Shown in pieces: positions 20,201 through 35,200 of a stretch of DNA of 64,000 bases; position 1 is the stretch's first letter, and every line of letters starts with the position of its first letter. The position numbers were made by a program, and so were the translations under genes. The notes under the pieces were generated by a model. That model made no database searches, was not told where the DNA came from, and was given only the letters and a program-made list of their open reading frames with translations. This DNA comes from Candidatus Clavichlamydia salmonicola (GTDB lineage: Bacteria; Chlamydiota; Chlamydiia; Chlamydiales; Chlamydiaceae). The DNA lies in assembly GCF_015356765.1 (NCBI RefSeq), contig NZ_WTCQ01000002.1, forward strand, positions 62,001 to 126,000, read 5' to 3'.

Positions 20201-23200
20201 GTTAAAGAATTTTCTTGATTAACCATTAATTTAAGTGTCTTGAAATTAACTGCATCATATTCATCTATAGGATCTGCAACACCTTTGATACAATGACCTG
20301 ATAGATCAAGATCTCCCTGTAAACATGCTCCCTGAGAATCCAGCATATTTTCTAACACAGCTGTTAAGTACCCTAAATTTACAGCATCTGCTGCTGATAC
20401 TGGCATCCCTAACCCTGTTAACTGATATCCTTGCATGGAGAGATTTCCTTGCAATCCTCCCCCTGTGATAGGGAAAAAATCAGACAACCGTGCCTCTAAA
20501 CGATTTTTCAACATCCTTAAATTAATAGCGTCTCCATCATTAGTAGCATCTGCTATATTTCTAATGGGATTTCCACTCATTTCTAATGAACCTGTGAGGG
20601 TGCCACCTACTATTGGTAATAATCGATTGGTAAAAGACTGTAGAATTTCAAAATTAATGGCATCATCTAACTCTATTGGAGAGCTAATTCCTGAAAGTCT
20701 AAATCCACCCAGATCTAAATCTCCATTTAATAGCCCACCTGTCAAAGGAAGATAGCCACTTATAGACTGAGATAATCCTTTTAAAAATGTACGTAAGTTA
20801 ACAGCATCTTGAGGAAGAATAGGATCTGCTATCTCTGATATCATGAAATTATTCATATCAATATTTCCAGAAAGATTGCCCCCTGCTCGTGGAAGATAAA
20901 GATTTTTTAATAAATCTGTTTCTTTTCTAAAAGTTCCATAATCTACAGCGTCTGTTGGTGATGATGGGACTTTTAACCCTGTCAAAGAAGACCCACCCAT
21001 ATTAATAACACCAGTGACATTACCCCCACTAATAGGAAGAAAATTATTACACAGATAATCAAAATTCACTGCATCACCAGCAATAACAGGATTAGATAAT
21101 CCTGTTAAAATATGCCCCCCCATATCCAAAGAACCTTGCATCACCCCTCCTTTATAAGATAACGAGTGCGCTAAGCTTTTAGTAATTTCTTGTGTCATGG
21201 TCTGCATATTCACTGCATCACCAGCATTTTGTGGATCTGGAATGTTTACTACAGAAAAACCATTCATATCTAACTGTCCTTTTAAGACACCCCCTGTCAA
21301 TAAGAAATAGTGTTCTTTAAGATAATGAAGTGGGACTGCGTCATAAAGATTTGATGGAATAGCTAACCCTGTCATACGATATGACCCTACATCAAGATCA
21401 CCCTTTAATACCCCACCTGTCATAGGCAAATAATCTTTAAGATTCGTAGAAACAAAGGCTTTCATAGTTCGCAGATTAATAGCATCCATCTCCATTACAG
21501 GATCAGCTAAATTTTGTAAAAAATGATTCCCTAGGCTTAAATCATTAGTTAATGTACCACCTTCTATAAGCAAGTATTTTTCTGTTAGCGAAAGCAATGT
21601 TCCTAAATTTACAGCATCTGATGCATCTAATGGATCTCTTAATCCTGTCACTGTACCATTTCCTGAAAAATCAATACTTCCATATAACAATCCACCTATA
21701 CGAGATAAGTACGAAGATGTTGTAATGTGCAACATATTTTGCAATGTAGCTAAATTCACAGCATCCTGAGGATCTACAGCTCTACCGACATTCATCAAGC
21801 GATGCCCTTCAATATCTTTATCAGCATTAACAGACTGCTGTGTAATAAACTCATGATTCGATGTTTGATTAACTGAGGCCAGAAATTCTGTTAAAGTTCG
21901 TAGATTCACTGCATCTGTTGGATTAATTGGATCTCCTAAATTATTAATCTGATTACCCTGCATTTCCAAAGAACCAGATAAAACTCCTCCAGTCAGCAAT
22001 AAATAATTAGATAAAGAAGAGGCAATCTTTTTTTGCATAGTAATTAAATTTACTGCATCGCTAGGTAACTTTGGAGCTAACAACCCTGTAACAGTATATT
22101 GCCCACCAAAATCTATAGATCCTTTTAAGGCCCCACCCATTACTGGAAGATAATCAGCAAATAAACGATCTGTAAATGATTTTAAAGATTTTAAGTTTAC
22201 AGCATCACGATCTTCTGTAGGATCAGCAAGATCTTTAATTTTTCTTTGCCCCATAAAAAGATGTCCAAACAAAGTACCACCATCTTTAGAAAGATACTCT
22301 TTGCGTAAAAAAGAAAATGGCACAGCATCTGAATCATTTATTGGCTCTGCAATACCTTTAAGAGTATATCCTTGCATATCAATAGCCCCAGATAATACTG
22401 CACCAGTTAGAGGTAAATACCCATCCATTATCTTTGTAATAGTTGATGTTACTGTTCCAAGGGTAGCTGCATCAGATAATGCCTTAGGCTCAGCTAAAGA
22501 AGAAATTTTATTCCCTCCCATATCCAATGATCCAAAAAGAACACCTCCTTTTTGTGGAAAAGCATATTGATGAACAAATTCCATATTAACTGCATCTGAT
22601 CGCCCTAATGGTGCAGATAAACCTGTAATAATATGATTAGTTAAATCTAAATTGCCTAAAAGAGCTCCTCCTAATGAAGATAATTTTTTGTTTTCTAGCA
22701 AAGCATGATAAGAATCAAGAGTTCCTAAATTAACTACATCATCAGGATTTTTAGGATTAGCAAGCCCTGTCGCTCTGTTACCACCAAAGTCTATAACTCC
22801 ATTCATAACTCCACCAGATAAAAGCATCACTTCAGAAAGTTGATCATAGACCATCTCTCTGACAGTTCTTAAATTTACTGCATCTGCAACATTGACTGGA
22901 TCTGCAAGTCCTGTAAGAATTTGCCCTCCCATATTCAAGGATCCACGCATAACACCACCTAAAGATGTCATCATATTTGCTGTAACAGCATTAAAGGTGC
23001 GTAAATTAACTGCATCTCCTTCATTCTGAGGATTACTTAAATCTGTTACAGTATAACCATTCCCAAAACTAATTGATCCCTTCATTGTAGTCCCTTTCAC
23101 AGAAACACAATCAACTATTACATTCTTAATTTCATTTTTTAAAGCTGCTAAGTTCACGGCATCTGTTAATTCTATTGGATAAGCAAGATGAGATACCTTA

Positions 23201-26200
23201 TACCCCCCCAAATCTAAATTGCCTTTCATGACATCGCCATCAAGACTTAAAAAATTTTGAAGAGCAGAAGTAAAAAATCCAAGATTAATAGCATCACCAG
23301 CTGTTATTGGATTTGCTAATTCACAGATTCTGTAAGCATGGCCCATATTTAAATTTCCAGAAAGAACCGCTCCACTTGCAGATATATAAGATGATTGACT
23401 TTCTGCAAGCATTTGCCTAACTGTTTTTAGGTTCACTGCATCAAAATCATCCATAGGATTCCCTAAAGAAAGAATCTTATGACCTCCTAAATTTAAATCT
23501 CTTGTCACAGCATTCTGATGCAAAGAAAAATAATTAGCTTGTAAGTATGATAAAGTCACTGCATCACCAGGAGAAACTGGTTCTCCTAAATTTGTAATAC
23601 CATAACCACCCATCTGTAAAGAACCTGATAAAGTGCCACCTGAAATACTTAAAGAAAATCTTCTCATTTCTTGATTGTACTCCATCATGGTTCGCTTATT
23701 AACAGCATCATCTTCATTAACAGCATCTGCTAAATTTTTTATGCGATAAGAAGAAAGATCTAAATCTCCCTCTAATACAGCTAATTTTCTTGATAAGCAC
23801 CCAGCTATAGCTCTTTGTAGCGTAGAGTAATTTATTACATCACTATCATGAACAGGATCTGCAACTCCTGTAATAAGCCCTTCTCCTTTAAGAGTTAATA
23901 CACCACTTAAAATACCTCCATCTGTTAAAATATTTTTTAAAGAGCTTTTTTCTATTTCAGCCAATAAAACTTCTAAATTAACAGCATCTGTAAGACAAAC
24001 AGGCCTAGCAACATCAGTAATTCTATGCCCTGAAAGAGATAATACCCCAGAAAGAACACCTCCTGACAAAGGCAACATTTTTCTTTTGACAAAAGAAACT
24101 GTTGCAGCTTCATTATCACCTATTGGATCAGCAAGATCTAAAATACGATTACCTCCCATAGAAAGATTCTCTTTCATAGAATCACCTGCTTTAGCAATAA
24201 ATAACTCTTTTAAAGATCCAATTGCTTGATTTAAAGAAGCTAAATTCACTGCATCTCTAGATTGCGTAGGATCTGCAAGATTATGAATTGCGTGTTGCTG
24301 CATATCTAAATCCCCACTAAATTCACCCCCAGCACGAGAGATAAAATGAGATAGTTTCTCTGTTAATACACGAAGATTAACAGCATCTTGAGGATCTTTG
24401 GCATCAGCTACACCCTTTATAATATTATTACACATATCTAATAGGCCTTCCATAGAAGCACCATAGCGGGATAGACAATCTACATTAACATTCTCTATTA
24501 AGACACGCAACGTACGCAAATTAACAACATCTTGATCATCTTGGGGGTCACAGACTCCCTTTAAGGCATGATTACCCATAAGAAGATCCCCTGTTAGAAC
24601 CCCTCCTTGAGAAGATAATAAGCCCATAATTGATTGTAGTAATGTTTGATAGTTGACTGCATCTCCAAGATGAATAGGATCTGGTAAATCTAAAATTCGA
24701 TACTCATTCCCTAAACTAAGATTCCCTTTTAAAGATCCTCCTGAAATAGAAAGCTTTTGTGAAAATGCATCATTAATTTCAAATTGCAATGTTCTAAGAT
24801 TGACTACATCATTGGGATATGATGGATCTGCAACACCACCAATAACAGAACCATTTAAGTTCAATCCCCCTTCTAATTTTCCCCCTTGTAAAGATAAAAA
24901 ATGCTTCCTCAAATAACCTAATGGCACAGCATCATCTAAGCTTTCTGGATAAGTCAGTCCTGTTAATTCATATCCTTGTACATCTAGTCTACCTAATAAT
25001 GCCCCTCCTACAATTGGAAGATAACGTTCCATCGCTAAATTAATTTGTGTATTAACAGTTCTTAAATTAACTGCATCAAAAGAATTTTTTGGATCAGCAA
25101 TATTAGATATTAAACCTCCCTGCATCTCTAAAGAGCCATTTATAGCCCCACCCTGTACACTAATAAAATGATCAGTTAAATAACCAAGAGTCACTGCATC
25201 TCCAGAATGCGTAGGATCTGCTAAATTAACGAGAGCATTTTCTCCCATGTCCAATGTATTGGACATTCTTCCACCAGATAATTTTAGATAAGCAGATGAT
25301 TGAAGATCTAACACCTTCAATAATGTACGAAAATTAACTACTTCATCATCCTGTAATGCATCTGCAACACCCAACAAATGATAACCATTCATTTGTATAT
25401 TTCCCTCAAAACTAGATCCTGTCAAAGAAACAAAATTATCTTTGAGGTATTTAAATGGAACAGCATCATAATCTTCTATAGGCATCGCCAACCCTGTAAC
25501 AGTGCCTCCTTGAGAAAAGTCAAATGAACCTGTTATTGCACCACCTGCAATAGTTAAGTAATTTTTATTTAATGCATCTAACCGCGATTCTAATGTTCTT
25601 AAGTTAACTGCATCCTCACCCATTATTGGATTTTTTAAATCTTTAATGGCAAAGCCACTCAAAGAGAGATCACAAGACAATGGTTTACATTCTGATAAAG
25701 AAAGGTAATGTTGCTTTAAATACTGTAAAGAAACTGCTTCATTACCATTCTTAGGATCTGCAAGACCTTTTAATGCAAACCCATCCATATGAATATCTCC
25801 TAACAACATCCCTCCAGTCAATGGAAGAAGATTTTGCATCTGACAAGATAGCACTTCTTTAAGAGTTCTTAAATTAACTGCATCAAGATCTACAGAAGGA
25901 TCTGACAACTGTGTAATTCTATTATAAGAAAGACTAAGATCTCCTTTTAAGGCACCACCACCTGTAGGTAAACATCCTTCTATTTTAGATATTAATGTTC
26001 GTAAATTAACTGCATCATCAGCATTAACAGGGTCAACAATCCCTGTAATAAGATTTCCTACCATGTCTAATGTTCCAGAAAGAGATCCTCCAGTGAGAGA
26101 AAGTAAAAGATTTTTTGTTTTTTTTAGCTCTCTAACTAAAACTCTCAAAGTAACAGCATCATCATCATAAATAGGATCAGCCACTTGTGCAATGACTCGC

Positions 26201-29200
26201 TTGCCCATATCCCATACATCATTCTTTAGTTCAAGATACCTACCATTTAAATAACCTAAAGTAACTGGCTCTGAAGAATGTATTGGATCTAGAAGACCAT
26301 GAATTGAATAACCATTCACATCTAAGTCTTGACTTAAGGCATCTAAGACAAGAGGCTCAGGATCTGCATGGCTCATAGAAACAAGAGCCAAACCCGCTTG
26401 TAAAGTTCTTAAATTAACTGCATCCCCTGCAGCCTCAGGATTAGCTACATCAGCAATAAGATGTCCACTCATGCTTAGATCACCTTGTAGAGCACCTCCT
26501 TGAATCAAAAGATATTCATTCATAGGTTTATTGACATATGCTAATAATGTTTCATAATTGACTGCATCGGTCATCTCTTTTGGGTTAGCTAAATTCTTAA
26601 TCTGGTAGCCTGCTAAATCAAGATTTTCTTTAGATAGTGGAGACATTAGTGGCATGTAATGTCTTTCTATATACCTTTTTGTGACAGGATCCTTTGGATC
26701 TATGGGGTCCCTTAAACCCTTTAAGGAATAATCATTCATATCCAAAGAACCTGCTAAAACTCCCCCTTTAAAAGGAATAAAATCCTGCATCGATTGTTCT
26801 GTATAATTTTTTAAATAAATTAGATTAACTGCATCATTTTCTTCTTTGGGGGAGGCTAGCTCATGAATGGAAAACCCTTTCATGATTAGATCTCCACTCA
26901 AGGCTCCTCCTGATTGAGGCATTAACCCTTCTAATGTTTTTGTTAATGTCTCTAGAGTCACTGCATCTGTGGGATTAGTAGGAGAAAGAAGACCAGTAAC
27001 AGTGCCATAACCACTAAAATTTAAAGAACTGTAAACAAACCCACCAGTATTAGGAATGCAATCAATAACAGCATCGTCCATTAATTTTCTTACTGTAATC
27101 AAGTTAACAACATCATAATCATCTTTTGCTGTTCCTACATTCACAATTGGACTACCAGAAAGATTTAATGGTCCAGTAAGCACCCCACCAGAAAATGGAA
27201 GAAAAGATGATTGCGCATAACCGAGAGTAAGAGCATCATTTTGAGCAATTGGATCAGCTAACCCGCTAAGAATTGTTCCTCCTGCATCTAGTGCTCCTTG
27301 TAAAGTCCCTCCTCCTAATAAATTTAAAGAACTAACAGAAGCTGCAATAGCTGCATTTAAAGATCGAAGATTAACAGCATCTCCTTCAGCTACAGGATCT
27401 CCTAAAAAGATAATAGCATGTCCTTGAGCATCTAAACTGTCTTGTAAAATGGCGCCTTTTATAGGTAGGAAGTTTTCTGCAACAAAACTTAGCGGCACTG
27501 CATCTGATGGATCTTTAGGATCAGATAAACCTGTAAAAGGATGCCCTGACATATTGATAAAACCTTCAATTGTTCCTCCTTTTATAGTTAAAAAATTTCC
27601 TGAAAACTCTTCAAAAACATCAATGATTGTCTGTAAATTTGCTGCATCATTTGGTCCTACTGGATTTCCTATATTTGTGATCAGATGCATACTCATATCT
27701 AATGACCCCTGTAAAAAACCACCTAACAAAGGAATATAGTTCCTTTGAAGATATCCTAAGCTCACCGCATCAGTTAATGAAACAGCTAAAGGTAATCCTG
27801 TTATTGAATATGACGCCATATTAATAGGCCCAGTTAAGGTGCCTCCTTGTTTCAGTAAACAATCCCTTAACCGTAATGAACAATGTTCTTCTACAGCTCT
27901 TAGATTAGCAGCATCATCTGGTAATTTGGGATTTCCTACTTGGGTAATGCGAAATTCTCCAGCTGAAAGATCACTTGCTAATTGTGCTCCATACTTAGGA
28001 AGGTACTCTCTTTTAAGATAAGCCAAAGGAACAGGCTGATCATCGAATAGTGGATCTTCCAATCCACTGATAATGAATCTGCCTAAAGAATCTAAAGGAA
28101 GATTATTCAGAGGAAGTTTCGCAAGGACATCTTCAAATGTACGTAAGTTAACAGCATCTTGCGCATCAATAGGATCCTTGAGACCACTAATTGCATGCCC
28201 TCCCATATCAATATCGCCTTCCATATTAACTCCTTTTAAAGAAGCCACAGTAGATAAGAGATCAATAAGACGTTCATCAAGACTTCTTAAGTTAACAGCG
28301 TCCATATCTTTTATTGGATCTGCTAAATCATGAATAGGATAACCAGACATTTTTAATGCCCCCTGCATAGCAGAGCTTCCCTCTAAGGATAAATAGGAAG
28401 ATTTTAAAAACGCTAGGTTCACAGCATCTTCTAAATCCACTGGCGATGCTAGATCAGTAATGCGATAAAGCCCCATTTTCATATTCGCGCGCATCGTACC
28501 ACCTGCTAAAGGCATATAGGCTGCTGCAACAGCAACTATTTGCTTTCTAACCATTCCAACACTTGCGACATCTTGCTCGTCTACTCCTTCGCCTATACCA
28601 ATAATATGATAGCCAGCCATATTTAAATTGCCCTTCAAAGTACCTCCATGAACAGAAAGCATCTGAGAAATTTTATTATTAAGCGTTTTTAAGTTTACAG
28701 CTTCATGATCATAAAGAGGATCTCTTAAGCCAGTAACGATAGATCCTTGTTCAAGGTGCAAGGAACCTTTAAGTTCTGCATCTCCATGAATATTTAAATA
28801 CCCCTTTAATTCATCATCTAAAGTACGTTTAAGAGTTCTTAAATTGACTGCTTGATCATCAGCCACAGCATCTCCTACATGAGACAAATTATGACCCGAC
28901 AAGTCTAAAGAACCTTCTAAAATACCACCAGAAATAGATAAAGCTTTTTTATTAAAATAATTTAAAGTAACAGGTTCTCCTTGATTTTTAGGATCTTGCA
29001 AACCTGTTATTGAATAAGAATCCATATCAATATTGCCTTCCATGGCACCACCAGAAACATGGATAAATGTCGTAGCCCAGGTGGCTAAAGAGGCTTTTAA
29101 AGAAAGTAAATTAACTGCATCATAATCTTTTATGGGCATATTTAACCCTGAGATAGTGTGCCCACTCATCTCTAAATCACCACTCAAAACTCCACCAGAT

Positions 29201-32200
29201 AATGATAAAAACGAATGATTTCCATAAGCTAAAGTAAGAGCATCTGTATCACCTTGGGGATCTTTCAAACCTGTTAAAAGATTATTGCCCATATTTAAGG
29301 ATCCATTCATTAATCCTCCTGATAAAGGCAAAAACTCTTTACTGCTATTTTTCAAACGATTTTCAAAAAATCTTACAGTGACAACATCTCCTGGCCTTAT
29401 AGGATCTCCTGTATTTTCTATACGAGATCCTCCCATAGACAGAATACCACTTAAAATTCCTCCTGAAACAGATAAGTAACGCGTTCTAAGATAAGATAGT
29501 GGAACAGCATCTTGATCATTGATTGGCATGCCTAGATCTTTTATTGGACGATTATTAACAGAAAGTCCTCCTGTAATACATCCTCCTGATATTGGAAGGT
29601 AAGAAGAAAGAGCACTCGCCACTCCTTCCTTAAAGGTAGAAAAATTAACAACATCTTGATCTTCTACTGGAGCAGCCACACCAGAAATAACATGACCAGC
29701 CATCATTAGTCTTCCTTGTAGCTCACCTCCTTTTATAGAAAGATAAGAACTACCTGCTAAAGAAATTTGCTCTTGTAAAGTTGATAAATTAACAGCGTCA
29801 GATGGCTCTTTTGGATCCCCTAAATTATTTATAGGGAAACCTGAAAGAGCTAAAGAGCCTAAAAGAGCTCCCCCTGAAATCATTAGGGTGGCTCTTTGTA
29901 GATAAGAAAGAGTTACAGGCTCAGAAGCCTCTATTGGATCAGGAAGATTAATAATCTGATTACCATTAAGAGAAAGCACTCCTGTTATTTCTCCTCCTGT
30001 TAATGAGAGATATGATGATGCAGCTCTTGCTGACTGGAATCGCAATGTACGTAGATTTACTACATCTGTCTCATCCTCTGGATCTCCCACTGAATGAATT
30101 TTTTTTCCTCCCATACTTAAGGGGCCATAAAGAGCGCCACCTGAGAGAGACAGTAATTGAGAAGCTACACCCTTAAGCGTTCTTAAATTAACAACATCTG
30201 CTAAAGCTATAGGATCTTTTACTCCTGTAAGAATATAAGATCCTCCCATATCAATATTACCTAAAAGAACACCTCCAGATATCGATAATTTTTTACGAAC
30301 CTGATCTTGAATACGTGCATTTAAAGTCTGTAAATTTACTGCATCACCATTAGAAATAGGATCTGTTACATTGGAAATTCTATGCATATTCATATCCAAG
30401 ATTCCTTTTAAAACTCCACCTGTAATCGATAAAAATCCATCCTCGACAAAAGCTAAGTTAACTGCATCACTAGATGCTAGAGGAGTAGAAATACCCGTTA
30501 AAGAATAACCCTGCATATTTAATGTTCCACCTAATGTTCCTCCAGAAAGTGGCAATAATTCTTTAGTAACTTCATCTAATCGGACTTCTAATGTCCGTAG
30601 ATTCACAGCATCCTCAGGTCCTTTAGGATCACCTAATCGCTGGATAAGCTTTCCACTCATAAATAAAGAGCCTACAAGAAGTCCTCCTCCTAGTTGTAAA
30701 TAACGACTTTTAATATAACTAAGATTAACAGCTTCATCATCCTTTTTAGGAGAAGCAAGTCCTCCAATAGAATAACCTGACATATCCAAATAACCCTTTA
30801 ATACACCACCCTTTAAAGATAATCCTGGATCTATGGATCTTATTTCTTTTCTTAAAACTCTTAAATTTACTGCATCTGTATCATCTGTTGCATCTGCTAA
30901 GTTGCCAATTTTATTATCACTCATTCCCAAAGAACCCACTAAAGTCCCCCCAACAAGTGGTAATAATTGCGTGATTTTCTGTGAAATAAAAAGATCTAAA
31001 AATTGTAATGTTACAGCATCATGATCCCCTACTGGATCTGCCATATTAGTAATACTATTCTGATTTAAATTAAGACTGCCAAGTAAAGAACCACCTTTAT
31101 AAGAAAGGTAATTTTTCTTTAAATACCTTAAGTTTACTACATCTTGATCAGATAATGGTTCAATAACCCCAGTTAAAATATTCCCTGCCATATTAAGAAG
31201 GCCCTGCATCGCTCCTCCATAAACAGACAACGAATTAGGGACAAAACCTAATAATGAACGATTTAAGGTCCTTAAATTTACAGCATCTGCATCATTTACA
31301 GGATCTGAAACTCCCTTAATAAGATTATCTGTAAGATCTATAAAACCTTTTAATATACCTCCTGTTAATGGAAGAAAAGTCATAGCAACATAAGATAAGT
31401 TAACTGCATGATCATTTTCTATTGGTAAAGCTAGTCCACTAATAGGCATTCCACTCATTTCAAGAGGTCCTGTTAAGGTTCCTCCTTTAAAGGGGAGTAA
31501 TTCTCTCGTTAATGAAGTCACATAATTTTTCATTGTGATATTACTCACAGCATCACTATCTTTTTCTGCCATTCTTAATCCAGTAATAGCAAAACCTTTC
31601 ATCATTAAAGGTCCTTGAAGGACGCCTCCTTTAATAGATAGATAATTATCACTTAGATAACCAAGAGAAACTGCATCCTCATCTTTAATAGGCGCCTGAA
31701 GACCTCTAAGAAGGTTGTTATTAAGATTCAGATCCCCTTTTAAAACCCCTCCATTTAATGACAAATAATCACCATCATGTTGATTAATTAATTTTTGTAC
31801 TGTTCCAAAATTAACGGCATCACTGTCATGCATTGGATTTTTTAGATTAGTAATACTTGAACCAGACATATCTAAATTACCGAATAATGTACCACCATTA
31901 GTAGGCAGGTAATGTATTAACGCATCCTTAAATGTCTCTTTTAAGGTCCCTAAATTGACTGCTTCATCATCTAATTTGGGTGCATTTAATCCTTTTAAAG
32001 ATCCCTGAAAACCAAAATCAATAGCACCGGTAACAAATCCTCCACTTAACTCTAGATAGTTTTTTAAACTTTCTTGCATGATTCGTTGTAATGTTTGAAG
32101 ATTGACTGCATCTGGCCCATTTATAGGATTACCTAAAGAAGTAATGCGACAAAAACTCATATTCAAACTTTCGTTCATAATAATAGAAGGAGGTAAAGAA

Positions 32201-35200
32201 GGATTATCAGAATTATCACTTAAAGTCATAGCCCCAATGCGAGCCTCAAGAGTCTTTAAATTAACAGCATCTGTATCTAAAACTGGATCAGGGATACCTG
32301 TCAAAATCTGTCCTGACATGTCTATTTTACCCAACATAGTACCGCCTGTTAATAGCAGTACTTTATTTGAAAAAAGATTCATGACATGATGTAATGTCTG
32401 TAAATTGACAGCATCTTTAGGTTTTTTAGGATTTTGTAGATTAGAAATTACAAAAGAGCCCATATCAAGAAAGCCACTTAACTTACCTCCAGAAATAGAT
32501 AAAGTATTATCTTTAAGATTCTTAATAGCAGTACTCATAACCTTTAAATTAACTGCATCTGCATCTCTTTTAGGATCAGCAATATTTTGAACAAAATACC
32601 CACCCAAATCTATTGATCCCGAAATACTTCCCCCTGAAAGAGGTAAAAATCCTTGCATCAAGTATCCAAGAGAAACTGCATCTTGTGAATCTTGTGGATC
32701 TCCCAATCCAACAATAGAATTTCCTGACATATCCAAAGAACCCGTTAACATACCTCCTGACAAAGACAATGTCGTGGATAAGCCCAAAGAAAGCTCTCTT
32801 GTAAGGGTATTTAAATTAACTGCATCTGTGATATCAATAGGATCTGATAATTGAGTAATGCGTTGACTTCCCATATCTAAAGAACCTGTAAGGGTTCCTC
32901 CAGAAGTAAGCAGAACATTATTTTGCAAATATCCTAAATTAACTGCCTGATCTAATGTTGTAGGATCATTAATCCCTGATAAAGAAAATCCTGCTAAAGA
33001 AAGCCCTCCTTGTAAAATCCCTCCAGTGATAGGCAGCAGATCTTTGTAAGCTTTAGAAATAATATTATCAATGTAAGATAAATTAACTGCATCGCCAGCT
33101 TCCCATGGCGTATTAACATTCCTAATTTGCTGACCTCCCATATCCAAGCTTCCCTTCATTTTTCCTCCAGACAATGAAAGTACCTGGCCTAAAACAGTAT
33201 TAATAAAAGCATCAAGAGTTTTTAGGTTAATAGCATCCTCTAATTCGATAGGATCACCAACAGATGTCACTCTCATACTACCAAGATTAAGATCTCCCTT
33301 TAAAACCCCACCTGCTAAAGGAAGATAACTTTGCTTAAGATAAAGTAATGAAACTGCGTCTAAATCTGATAAAGGAAAACTAAGCCCTGTCACTACGTGA
33401 TTATTCATATCTAATGAACCTGACAAGGTTCCACCTTTAAGAGACAGATAAAGAGACAGAATCTTTTGAAATTGCATCTTCATGCAAGATAAACTCACTG
33501 CATCATGATCTTCAACAGCATCCCCAAGATTATTAATAGATTGGCCACTCATAGAAAGTGATCCTTGAAGAACTCCTCCTGAATTCATTAATACTGATTT
33601 TTTTAAAAAGCCTAAAGTAACTGCATCTGTTATATCTATCGGTGATGCTAATCCTGAAATACTCGAACCATTCATATCTAATGAACCATAAAGACTTCCA
33701 CCTGAAGTGGAAAGATAAGAAGCCAAGATAAATCTAATCTCGGTTTTCATAGTTCTTACATTCACCGCATCTTCTTCTGCTATAGGATCTCCCAGATTAG
33801 TAATTTTCTTTTTTCCCATAGAAAGTGGCCCAATCATAGTTTGAGCGCCATTTAAAGAAAGAAAATTGGTTTGAAGATAACTTAAATTCACCACATCAAA
33901 AGCAGAAACTGGATCCCTTACATTATTAATAGGATGCATGCCCATATCTAAAACACCAAGCATCGTACTGCCAGATAAAGGTAAATAATTAATCAGCTGC
34001 TCTACTATACTGTGCTTCATGAAGCCTAGATTCACTGCTTCATCATCACTTTCTGCATCTGAAAGATCTTTAATTTTTTGGCCTCCCATAAAAAGATCCC
34101 CAGATAAAACCCCTCCTGCAATACTCAAATAACCCTGCAATCTAGATTCTAATATATTTTGTAAAGCATGTAAGCTAATTGCATCTTGTTGTTCTATTGG
34201 ATCTTCTAGATCTGTAATGCGATAGTTACCCATACGTAACATACCTTTCATTACTCCACCGCTATAGTTGAGGTAATTATTTTCTAAAAATCCGTATGCA
34301 ACAGCATCAGCAGCAAACTCAGGGTCTGCTAAATCTGAAATTCCATGGCCCCCCATTTTAATAGATGATTGCATTTCATTATTACCAGCCAGATCTAAAT
34401 AATTTAGAAGAGTTGATGCTGTTTCCTGTCTCATGGCATTTAAATTAACTACATCATCACCTAAAATAGGCATTCCCAGATTTGATATTCTAGAACCACT
34501 CATATTTAAAGGACCATAAAGAACACCTCCTGACAAAGAAAGGAGTCTAGAACTTGCTTGATGTATTTTTTCTTTAAGAATTTTTAAATTAACTGCATCA
34601 CTATCAAACTCTGCATCTGCTACTCCTTGAATAGTAAATCCAGAAAGATCTAAGTCTCCTGATAAACTGCCTCCCACTAATGGTAACGCAAAAGATTTAA
34701 GAAATAGATGAGAGACTGCATCACTATCTGTTTTAGGAAATGCAACCCCTGTTATCTGATGATCTGTCATATTTAAAATACCTGAGATCTCTCCTCCTTT
34801 TAATGGAAGATAGTCAGATACAGTGCTTACTACAATCTGGGAAAGTGTTCTTAAATTAACAACATCTTCATCAAATATTGGATCAGGTACTCCTGTTAAA
34901 CGCTGCTCTCCCATATCAATAAGACCTGAAAGAGTTCCTCCTGTTAAGGAAAGAAAATTATTCTTAATATAACCCAAAGAGACTGCATCCGCTGGCTCTT
35001 CTGGATCCCCTAGCCCTGTTACTAAAGAGCCCATCATATTAAGCTCTCCAGTAAGATGACCTCCACTAAGTGGTAGATAATCATCTAAAGCATCTATTGA
35101 AAATGTTTTTAAAAATCTTAAATTAATCGCATCACAATCTTCTATAGGATCAGCTAGATCATGCAAGGAATATCCTCCCATGCTAAAATCATTTTGCATA

